This document shows positions 6,509 to 10,908 of a DNA stretch of 10,908 bases, one piece after another. The position numbers and the translations under genes were made by a program. A model generated the notes under the pieces. The model was not told the DNA's origin. It did not search any database and worked only from the letters and a program-made list of their open reading frames with translations. Origin of the DNA: Firmicutes bacterium UBA2296 (lineage in GTDB: Bacteria; Bacillota; UBA994); contig DDWC01000073.1 of the NCBI GenBank assembly GCA_002345475.1, forward strand, positions 2,323-13,230, written 5' to 3'. The first letter of the stretch is position 1, and each line of letters opens with the position of its first letter.

Positions 6509-6590
6509 GGGTAACCGATGTCCTGACACTAAAGTAGTGCTAAGTGGTAACCTATGTCCTGATACAAAATGGGTAACCTATGTCCTGAAA
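6509..6590 (-). repeat. Three terminal-repeat copies at and beyond the IS right end
   Basis: R1 (6509-6529) is the perfect partner of the left end. R2 (6545-6564, TGGTAACCTATGTCCTGATA) and R3 (6571-6590, GGGTAACCTATGTCCTGAAA) carry CTATG where L1, L2 and R1 carry CGATG. The one consistent base difference suggests R2 and R3 come from a related but different element, or that the true element ends at 6590. Confidence 0.75.
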
Positions 6591-6674
6591 CTAATCACTT
6601 GGTAGATACGATGGATACGTTTGAACGCAGCGTTCAGCGTCAGACTTGTTTGGTCTGTCTCTCAACCGTCCTTC

Positions 6675-6702
6675 TAGGAGCTAAGAGCTAACAGCTAAGA
6701 GC
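6675..6702 (+). repeat. Heptamer run, TAAGAGC words, beside the regulator stop
   Basis: Four in-register words: TAGGAGC, TAAGAGC, TAACAGC, TAAGAGC. In the same register follow CACTGTC and TCTTAGC, the last touching the regulator stop codon (6716-6718). TAAGAGC and TCTTAGC could also pair as a small stem. Confidence 0.72.
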
Positions 6703-6715
6703 CACTGTCTCTTAG

Positions 6716-8152
6716 CTACTCTATCCCTGCCTTGCGGATTTTGTACTGCAAGGTTTGGCGCGGAATGCGCAGGATCTCGGCCGCAAACGTGACGTTGCCG
6801 CGGGCCTGATGCATGGCCTGCTCCACAAGGCGCGCTTCCACTTCCGAGAGTATGTCATGCAGGCTCCTGCCGCTTTCCAGCGACGGAGTCTCGGAGTGCA
6901 GGCGCTCGGACATGAGGCTGGCGCTGAGCATGCCGTCGCGGATGTGCAGAGGCAGATGCTCGGGCAAGATCATGTCGCCCTCGACCAGGTTCATGGCTCC
7001 TTCCAGAGCATGTTGCATTTCGCGCACGTTGCCCGGCCAGGGGTAGGTGTTAAAGATACCGGCCACGCTGTCGGAAAGCCCAATCACGCGGCGGTTAAAG
7101 GCCTTGTTGTACATGTTAATGAAGTGCTGCGCCAGAAGGACGATGTCATCCCGTCGTTCCCGCAGTGGCGGTATGCGCAGGGAGACGACGTTTAAGCGAT
7201 AGAAGAGGTCCTCCCTCAGTTGCTCCCTTTGTACTGCCAGCAAGGGATCCACGCTCATGGCGGTTATGAGGCGCACGTTGAGGGGGCGTTCCTTGCTGTC
7301 GCCGATGCGGCGCACCACTCCCTCCTGCAACACGCTGTGAAACTTGACCTGGAGCGCCAAAGGCATGCTGTTGATCTCGTCCATGAACAGCGTGCCGCCG
7401 CTGGCCAGTTCAAAAAGTCCGGGCCGGTTTTCGGCGCCGCTGAAGCTGTGTCGAGTGGTGCCAAATAGAGTCGCCTCAAGCACAGCCTGAGGTATGGCGT
7501 GGCAGTTCTGCTCAATGAAAGGGCGATTGCGGCGCTTGCTGGCATTGTGAATAGCCTGCGCCAGAGTGTCGCGTCCGCTGCCGGATTCACCCACGATTAG
7601 AATGGCTGAGTCGGTTTGCGCGCTGCGCTGGGCTTGCGACTTAAGCTCCACCATCCGGGAGTTCTGCCCCAGAATGTCTGCAAATGTGTTCTTAGCCGCG
7701 GGGAAGTCCTCGCGTCTCTCATCAAGGGATTTGTCCAGACCACGCGCCTGCAGGTCCACTAGTTTTTCCGACAGCTCGCGAACTGCAGTGATGTTCTTGG
7801 AAATTTCCACCGCACCCACCAGCCTGTTGTCGATGATAATGGGAAGACTGGTATTAACGGTGGTGATTCTTTTACCCTTGTAGTTGCTGAAGGACTGCTG
7901 CTGGCTGAGGATGGGGCGTTTGGTCATACAGACCTGAAGCAGGGTACTATTGGTTTCGCTCAAAGAGGGGTAAACATCGAGAATGTGTTTGCCAATTACG
8001 GCCTCGGGTTCTAGTCCTTCGATTTCGGCGGCCTGGGCGTTGTAGTAGACCGTTACTCCGGTGTGATCGATGACGTGAACGCCTTCGTCGATGGCACAGA
8101 GCAGAGTCAGCAAGGTCTGCCTGAGCCAGGGGGCGCTATCTGTGCGCGCCAT
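6716..8152 (-). CDS. PAS / AAA+ sigma-54-type activator with unusual Walker A and GAFTGA motifs
   Basis: A 478-residue regulator. A PAS domain (about 15-120, AIDEGVHVIDHTG onward) should sense a ligand, followed by an AAA+ domain (about 160-390) and a Fis-type helix-turn-helix (about 440-478, NVTFAAEILRIPRQTLQYKI). There is no receiver domain. Walker B (LFMDEI, 255-260), the arginine-finger region (REDLFYRL, 313-320) and WPGNVRE (372-378) are intact. Walker A reads GESGSGRD (188-195), with Arg194 in place of the invariant Lys, and the GAFTGA loop reads HSFSGA (235-240). Position upstream of kdd on the same strand suggests control of lysine fermentation, in the manner of RocR-type regulators. 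The start chosen (8152) has AAGGGCGGTG about 8 bases upstream; an earlier ATG at 8212 would add 20 Cys/Lys-rich residues with a poorer site. Confidence 0.9.
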   Translation of the reverse strand: MARTDSAPWLRQTLLTLLCAIDEGVHVIDHTGVTVYYNAQAAEIEGLEPEAVIGKHILDVYPSLSETNSTLLQVCMTKRPILSQQQSFSNYKGKRITTVNTSLPIIIDNRLVGAVEISKNITAVRELSEKLVDLQARGLDKSLDERREDFPAAKNTFADILGQNSRMVELKSQAQRSAQTDSAILIVGESGSGRDTLAQAIHNASKRRNRPFIEQNCHAIPQAVLEATLFGTTRHSFSGAENRPGLFELASGGTLFMDEINSMPLALQVKFHSVLQEGVVRRIGDSKERPLNVRLITAMSVDPLLAVQREQLREDLFYRLNVVSLRIPPLRERRDDIVLLAQHFINMYNKAFNRRVIGLSDSVAGIFNTYPWPGNVREMQHALEGAMNLVEGDMILPEHLPLHIRDGMLSASLMSERLHSETPSLESGRSLHDILSEVEARLVEQAMHQARGNVTFAAEILRIPRQTLQYKIRKAGIE

Positions 8153-8267
8153 ATGCAATTCACCGCCCTTTTTTCGGCACTGATGCCGGCATTCAAGCAT
8201 ATAATTCGCCATTGACCGTCCATATCCTGCATCAGCAGAGGTGATAGCAGAGATAACTGTGGAGGCT

Positions 8268-8295
8268 GCGCTTAGCTCTTAGCGCTTGGCGCTTA
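8268..8295 (-). repeat. Heptamer run, GCGCTTA words
   Basis: GCGCTTA, GCTCTTA, GCGCTTG, GCGCTTA in exact register. This is the inverse orientation of the CTAAGCG words at 3942-3962 and 10579-10606. Confidence 0.75.
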
Positions 8296-8332
8296 GTAGT
8301 TCACAGAGCAATCAGCGGAAAGTGGAAAGTGG

Positions 8333-8387
8333 TTAAGCGATTGTTGAACTATAGTGAAGCGATTGTTTAGCCATTGTTGAGCAGCCT
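8333..8387 (-). repeat. 11-base periodic run, TTGAGCNATTG words
   Basis: Five 11-base units without slips: TTAAGCGATTG, TTGAACTATAG, TGAAGCGATTG, TTTAGCCATTG, TTGAGCAGCCT. The family reappears inverted at 9111-9154. Confidence 0.72.
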
Positions 8388-8416
8388 AGGGTCTGAAGTC
8401 TAGAGCCTCATCCCTC

Positions 8417-8456
8417 TCATCCGCCTTATCCGAACTTATCCTACTTATCCGTATCA
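8417..8456 (+). repeat. CTTATC decamer run
   Basis: CCGCCTTATC, CGAACTTATC and CTACTTATCC follow a 10-base period between CTCAT and GTATC. The block from CATCCGC to the final TATC closely resembles 9014-9050. Confidence 0.68.
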
Positions 8457-8500
8457 AAGCTGCCTCCTTGGTTTGCTCTCGACCTCAGCACATATGCGCG

Positions 8501-8601
8501 GGGACCACCACTGTCAGATGGCGCTACGATGTGGCAGTCCATAGGGTTACTGTTTCTGTGTCATCATAGACACTCCGTGTCGTCCGTGTAGCCGAATCCC
8601 T
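8501..8601 (+). repeat. Composite hairpin repeat, partial copy E (M1 and M2)
   Basis: M1 arms are at 8510-8520 and 8527-8538 (ACTGTCAGATG / GATGTGGCAGT). The linker TCATCATAGA resembles those of copies A and C. M2 has CCGTGT at 8575 and 8584, followed by GTAGCCGAATCCC. After this the copy breaks off, and M3 and M4 nearby are inverted, so the composite has been rearranged here. Confidence 0.7.
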
Positions 8602-8676
8602 TCTACGGCTCTGCGAGATCAGCAGGCCACGGAAAGATATGATGGCTATGAAAAGGCTATGAGCAGAAGAAGGGAG

Positions 8677-8694
8677 CCATGGTGTCGCAGCTAC
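8677..8694 (-). repeat. Inverted M3 module (partial)
   Basis: The reverse complement of this site reads GTAGCTGCGACACCATGG, matching the start of M3 at 456, 690 and 3521. Confidence 0.7.
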
Positions 8695-8699
8695 ACCCG

Positions 8700-8734
8700 G
8701 TCTAACTTCGAACCTCTAACTTCCAACTCCTAAT
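8700..8734 (-). repeat. Inverted heptamer run, GTCTAAC words
   Basis: GTCTAAC, TTCGAAC, CTCTAAC, TTCCAAC, TCCTAAT in exact register. This is the inverse of the GTTAGAC/AGTTGGA runs left of kamA and around 3591. Confidence 0.75.
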
Positions 8735-8737
8735 AGT

Positions 8738-8759
8738 GTGGCGGTGAGGCCGTGACTCA
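8738..8759 (-). repeat. Inverted M4 module, first copy
   Basis: GTGGCGGTGAGGCCGTGACT matches the reverse complement of M4 with two changes that keep some pairing in the mini-hairpin. Confidence 0.7.
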
Positions 8760-8763
8760 AGTA

Positions 8764-8798
8764 GAGCCGCCAGGCTCCAGCCGTCAGGCGCCAGCCAA
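8764..8798 (-). repeat. Heptamer run, CAGGCTC/CAGCCGT words
   Basis: GAGCCGC, CAGGCTC, CAGCCGT, CAGGCGC, CAGCCAA in register. This is the inverse orientation of the GGCTGTC run at 746-787. Confidence 0.68.
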
Positions 8799-8858
8799 AG
8801 AAGGGATAGGACGACCTGAGGGGAATAGTCTCCTCCTGCCCCTTGTTTCTTAAAAGTC

Positions 8859-8881
8859 GTAGCGGCGAGGCCGTGACTCGC
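8859..8881 (-). repeat. Inverted M4 module with tail, second copy
   Basis: GTAGCGGCGAGGCCGTGACT, then CGC, is the exact reverse complement of M4 in copy A (502-524). On the complement it is followed by ACTTTTAAGAAACAAGG, a diverged form of the tail after copies A and D. Confidence 0.78.
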
Positions 8882-8911
8882 GGCCCCCTGGTGGAGGGAT
8901 AGTAACGGCAT

Positions 8912-8957
8912 TCGGATGACCTTGATAAGCCGGATAAACCGGATTAAGCAGAATAAC
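8912..8957 (-). repeat. Inverted CTTATC decamer run
   Basis: TCGGATGACC, TTGATAAGC, CGGATAAAC, CGGATTAAGC, AGAATAACG: the inverse of the decamer run at 3791-3827, in a similar order of units. Confidence 0.66.
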
Positions 8958-8967
8958 GAGACTCAAA

Positions 8968-9002
8968 CCGCCAGTTAGCGCCCAGTGCCTGACGCCTAGG
9001 AC
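8968..9002 (+). repeat. Heptamer run, mixed CCGCCAG/TTAGCGC words
   Basis: CCGCCAG, TTAGCGC, CCAGTGC, CTGACGC, CTAGGAC. The five words are in register but are the most diverged of the runs, and this one is less certain. Confidence 0.55.
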
Positions 9003-9013
9003 CTACTCCCTTT

Positions 9014-9050
9014 CATCCGCCTTATCATACTTATCAGGGTTATCCGCATC
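9014..9050 (+). repeat. CTTATC decamer run
   Basis: CATCCGC, CTTATCATA, CTTATCAGG, GTTATCCGC, ATC. It resembles both 3791-3827 and 8417-8456. Confidence 0.66.
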
Positions 9051-9072
9051 AAACGCGTTCCTCTATACCCAA

Positions 9073-9097
9073 CCGCGACCCAAGGTGTCGCAGCTAC
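9073..9097 (-). repeat. Inverted M3 module
   Basis: The complement reads GTAGCTGCGACACCTTGG, then GTCGCGG, a full-length M3 with one changed loop base relative to copy C. Confidence 0.75.
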
Positions 9098-9110
9098 AAA
9101 GGACCGAAAA

Positions 9111-9154
9111 CCATCGTTAAACTATTGCTCAGCCATCGCTCAACCATTGTTCAA
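9111..9154 (+). repeat. 11-base periodic run, CCATTGCTCAA words
   Basis: CCATCGTTAAA, CTATTGCTCAG, CCATCGCTCAA, CCATTGTTCAA: four 11-base units in exact register, inverse of the run at 8333-8387. Confidence 0.75.
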
Positions 9155-9200
9155 TCAATCCCCGACCCTTGAACCAGCATCTGTGTCTCCCGGCGCCAGC

Positions 9201-9246
9201 TGGGGTGAGCACACCCGGCCTTAAACGCAACCGCGTTTCAGGCCGC
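9201..9246 (+). repeat. Dispersed hairpin repeat G, copy 2
   Basis: Inverse partner of 3238-3283. The core AAACGC (9223-9228), loop AACC, GCGTTT (9233-9238) is a perfect 6-bp hairpin. Confidence 0.8.
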
Positions 9247-9257
9247 CACCGTGTCAC

Positions 9258-9348
9258 TCGTCACCACCCTCCCCGTCCAGTGAAAAACAGTGGCCCCGGC
9301 AGTGGTATCAGTGTAACCGTATCTCCGCTGTTCAACGTCTTCACCAGC
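9258..9348 (+). repeat. Repeat F, left copy flanking the agmatinase
   Basis: Aligns along most of its length with the reverse complement of 10379-10475. The shared core is CAGTGGCCCCGGCAGTGGT (9289-9307), against CAGTGGCCTCGGCAGTGGT on the complement of the right copy. The agmatinase gene and its promoter sit between the two copies. Confidence 0.78.
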
Positions 9349-9378
9349 ACAAGATCTGCTAATTAGTAATGATTACTG

Positions 9379-9407
9379 TTGAAGCCTGGCAGTGTATATG
9401 TTATAAT
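9379..9407 (+). promoter_or_regulatory. Sigma-A-type promoter of the agmatinase gene
   Basis: A -35-like TTGAAG (9379-9384), a 17-base spacer and a perfect -10 TATAAT (9402-9407) are seen. TGT directly before the -10 makes it an extended -10. Transcription should start near 9414, giving a leader of about 38 bases that contains GGAGG at 9440-9444. This is the only convincing promoter in the window. Confidence 0.82.
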
Positions 9408-9451
9408 TTACCTAGCGTCTCGGTAAGGCGCAGTTGCTTGGAGGTATGATA

Positions 9452-10330
9452 GTGAGTCTGGAAAAGCTCAGCCGACTGATCGAACCCAACCGCGGATTTT
9501 TGGCCAATACTGAGGATTTTGACGCCGCCAAGGCAGTCATTTTGGGCCTGCCCATGGATTACACCGTGAGTTTCCGGCCGGGGAGCCGACTGGGACCGGA
9601 GCGCGTGCGCGAGGTATCCTACGGAGTCGAAGAATACAGCTTTTATCAGGGCCAGTCTCTCTTTGACCGGCTTTATTATGATGCCGGCGACGTAGCTCTC
9701 CCCATTGGCAACGTACCGGGGAGCCTGGAGGTTATTCGCGAAGCTATCGAAGCCGTGCTTGAAGCGGACAAGATACCCCTTTCTCTGGGCGGCGAACATT
9801 TGGTGACGTGGCCTATAGTACAGGCTATGGCCGCAAAGTACCCCGACCTGGCGGTTGTACAGTTTGATGCTCATGCCGACCTGCGCGAAGACTACCTGGG
9901 CGAGCCCAATTCCCACGCCACGGTTATGCGCAGAATCGCCGAACTAATTGGTCCCAAGAACATCTACCAGTTTGGCATACGTTCCGGGACGGTGGAGGAA
10001 TGGGCCTACGCCAGAGACAACACCAACCTGTTCTTCGACCAGATTAACCCGGCTTTGCAGCAGGTGCTGCCGGAGCTGAAGCACCGTCCGGTTTACGTGA
10101 CCTTGGATATCGATGTCGTTGATCCCGCTTTTGCCCCAGGCACCGGTACCCCAGAGCCTGGTGGATGTACTTCGCGGGAGATTATCAAGGCCATACAGCT
10201 GCTCGGGCAATGTAACGTTGTAGGCTTTGATATTGTGGAGATATCACCCGGCCTCGACCTTTCCCAGATTACTGCACTGCTTGGAGCCAAACTGATGCGC
10301 GAAGCGATTTTGGGGTTTGTGAAGAAGTAG
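9452..10330 (+). CDS. speB: Agmatinase-type ureohydrolase
   Basis: A 292-residue cytoplasmic enzyme of the arginase/agmatinase family, expected to hydrolyse agmatine (or a similar guanidino compound) to putrescine and urea with two manganese ions. The metal ligands are all present: His116 (GGEH), Asp139, His141 and Asp143 (FDAHAD), Asp219 and Asp221 (LDIDVVDP). The substrate-loop region PNSHATVMRRI (152-162) and the GFDIVEISP motif (258-266) fit SpeB. Start: GGAGG at 9440-9444 lies 7 bases from the GTG at 9452, while the in-frame ATG at 9446 is only 1 base from it and a TTG at 9434 precedes it. GTG is therefore chosen. It has its own strong promoter and is followed after 303 bp by a ferritin gene. 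Guanidinobutyrase or another ureohydrolase specificity cannot be excluded from motifs alone. Confidence 0.93.
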   Translation: MSLEKLSRLIEPNRGFLANTEDFDAAKAVILGLPMDYTVSFRPGSRLGPERVREVSYGVEEYSFYQGQSLFDRLYYDAGDVALPIGNVPGSLEVIREAIEAVLEADKIPLSLGGEHLVTWPIVQAMAAKYPDLAVVQFDAHADLREDYLGEPNSHATVMRRIAELIGPKNIYQFGIRSGTVEEWAYARDNTNLFFDQINPALQQVLPELKHRPVYVTLDIDVVDPAFAPGTGTPEPGGCTSREIIKAIQLLGQCNVVGFDIVEISPGLDLSQITALLGAKLMREAILGFVKK

Positions 10331-10378
10331 TGAAGTAGGGGCTTGGATAGCGACAGCCTGATGACAACGCTGATTTTG

Positions 10379-10475
10379 CTGATGGGGTGTTGATGGCACG
10401 GGGAAATACCGAACACTGTCACCACTGCCGAGGCCACTGTTACCACTGGACGAGGCGAGGACGGTTGATAACGAG
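10379..10475 (-). repeat. Repeat F, right copy flanking the agmatinase
   Basis: Inverted copy of 9258-9348. It reads CACTGTCACCACTGCCGAGG, then CCACTGTTACCACTGGACG, on the plus strand. It lies about 50 bases after the agmatinase stop codon. Confidence 0.78.
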
Positions 10476-10543
10476 GGCTGTAACGTTTGATCGGATGCGC
10501 TAGCCTGACGGTAGCGCAGATGGGCACGATGGTCCTATCTGGA

Positions 10544-10606
10544 ATTCTGCTGATTGCTGTATGCTGACTGCTGTATGCTAGTAAGCGCCAAGCGCTAAGC
10601 GCTACG
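10544..10606 (+). repeat. Compound heptamer run upstream of ferritin
   Basis: Nine words without slip: ATTCTGC, TGATTGC, TGTATGC, TGACTGC, TGTATGC, TAGTAAG, CGCCAAG, CGCTAAG, CGCTACG. As at 3914-3969, TGCTG-type words pass into AAGCGC-type words with the register kept. It ends 14 bases before the ferritin Shine-Dalgarno. Confidence 0.84.
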
Positions 10607-10633
10607 CGCCACAAATATGAAGGAGGAAAAGAA

Positions 10634-10908
10634 ATGTTAAGTGAAAAGTTACTAAAGGAAATGAACGACCAGATTAAGTACGAGATGTTCTCTGCTAACC
10701 TTTACCTGGCTATGTCGGCCTATGCTGCGGAGCAACAGATGGATGGTTTCTCTCACTGGTTTAAGATACAGGCAGACGAGGAAAACTTCCACGCTATGAA
10801 ATTCTTTGGCTTTATCAATGAAATGGGCGGCAGGGTGAAGATGCAGGCGCTTGATGAGCCCAAGAACGACTTTGAGAGTGTCGAGGAGCTCTTCGCTTAT
10901 GGACTGGA
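10634..10908 (+). CDS. ftnA: Bacterial ferritin (FtnA type), N-terminal part
   Basis: An iron-storage protein that oxidises and stores iron in a 24-subunit shell in the cytoplasm. The first 91 residues are visible, about half of the usual length, and the gene runs out of the window. The protein begins MLSEKLLKEMNDQIKYEMFS. Ferroxidase-site residues are present at the usual positions: Glu17 (KYEMFSANLY), Glu50 and His53 (ADEENFHAMKFF). The GGRVKMQALDEPKNDF stretch is typical of bacterial FtnA. The ATG has AGGAGG (10621-10626) 7 bases upstream. The haem-binding bacterioferritin family is less likely from the sequence style. Role beside an agmatinase is probably unrelated; ferritin in an anaerobe fits protection from iron-driven oxidative damage. 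Confidence 0.93.
   Translation, partial: MLSEKLLKEMNDQIKYEMFSANLYLAMSAYAAEQQMDGFSHWFKIQADEENFHAMKFFGFINEMGGRVKMQALDEPKNDFESVEELFAYGL

Larger units (their letters stand above)
5103..6529 (-). mobile_element. Insertion sequence with perfect 21-bp terminal inverted repeats (IS481-like)
   Basis: Bases 5103-5123 (core TGTCAGGACATCGGTTACCC at 5104) are the exact reverse complement of 6509-6529, giving an element of 1427 bp that contains one transposase gene on the minus strand. Termini beginning TGT and a DDE protein of this type suggest the IS481/rve group; the family is a tentative call. A second copy of the terminal motif lies inside the left end (5142-5162), and two more lie beyond the right end (6545-6564, 6571-6590). 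No convincing target-site duplication is seen at either possible right boundary. The element sits between the regulator and kdd. Confidence 0.8.
8213..9378. other. Long divergent spacer filled with repeats
   Basis: About 1.2 kb between the divergently transcribed regulator and agmatinase. I see no credible gene. It holds, in order, a heptamer run, an 11-base run, a decamer run, composite module copy E, an inverted M3, an inverted heptamer run, inverted M4 copies, another decamer run, a heptamer run, another decamer run, an inverted M3, an inverted 11-base run, hairpin repeat G, and repeat F. No clear promoter for the regulator was found here. The small frames at 8702-8911 (minus) and 9169-9366 (plus) fall entirely in repeats. 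Confidence 0.75.
10331..10620. other. Spacer between agmatinase and ferritin
   Basis: It holds repeat F (10379-10475) and a compound heptamer run (10544-10606). The start (10351, CGACAGCCTGA) also matches the edge of hairpin repeat G at 3235. I see no gene, no rho-independent terminator after the agmatinase, and no convincing promoter for the ferritin. Confidence 0.65.

Noticed and set aside
5096..6604. TTGGTA near both sides of the IS (5096-5101, 6599-6604) as a target-site duplication
   Set aside because: Neither copy is adjacent to an IS end, and CTTGGT-type words are common in the host repeats.
6623..6657. Palindromes GAACGC-A-GCGTTC (6623-6635) and CAGAC/GTCTG (6641-6657) as the regulator terminator
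   Set aside because: No T-run follows on the minus strand and the stems are short.
8183..8192. Perfect 10-bp palindrome ATGCCGGCAT upstream of the chosen regulator start
   Set aside because: A single short palindrome can occur by chance and has no partner upstream of the kam genes.
8702..8911. Open frame of 69 codons on the minus strand
   Set aside because: It is composed of inverted heptamer words and two M4 copies, with no start signal or family resemblance.
9169..9366. Open frame of 65 codons on the plus strand
   Set aside because: It spans hairpin repeat G and repeat F, both of which recur in other frames elsewhere.

Overview
The window looks like a chromosomal segment of an anaerobic, amino-acid-fermenting bacterium, most likely a Clostridia-type Firmicute. 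The support is a lysine-fermentation gene set (kdd, kamA, kamB, start of kamC), strong AGGAGG-type ribosome binding sites, and a ferritin. The lineage is inferred; no rRNA or other marker is present.

Left two thirds, all on the minus strand and read right to left: a PAS/AAA+ enhancer-binding-type regulator (6716-8152); an insertion sequence with a DDE transposase (about 5103-6529); 3,5-diaminohexanoate dehydrogenase kdd (3973-5013); lysine 2,3-aminomutase kamA (1842-3104); the P-loop protein KamB (783-1838), three bases after kamA; and the first 49 codons of a MutS-like protein, probably KamC (147 to the left edge). kamA makes beta-lysine. The aminomutase subunits kamD/kamE would be expected beyond the left edge and would make 3,5-diaminohexanoate, which Kdd oxidises. 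KamB and KamC are the accessory proteins usually found with these genes. Right third, plus strand: an agmatinase-type ureohydrolase (9452-10330) behind a clear extended -10 promoter, then a partial ferritin (10634 to the edge).

The most unusual content is between the genes. The spacers (148-782, 3105-3972, 8213-9378, 10331-10620, and short stretches on either side of the IS) are built almost wholly from degenerate repeats. Many are runs of 4 to 10 different but related 7-base words kept in exact 7-base register. Others have 10-base (CTTATC) or 11-base (CCATTGCTCAA) periods. Between them lie copies of a composite repeat of about 240 bp made of hairpin modules, and two further dispersed repeats. 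The runs begin 2-3 bases upstream of the Shine-Dalgarno of kdd, kamA and kamC and end on or within 3 bases of the stop codons of kamB, kdd and the regulator, so coding sequence and ribosome binding sites are spared. The hairpin modules M3 and M4 keep a constant polarity relative to the neighbouring gene. This repeat system is the best candidate for something undescribed; its function is unknown.

A second oddity is the regulator: its Walker A lysine is arginine and its GAFTGA loop reads HSFSGA, although its other AAA+ motifs are intact.
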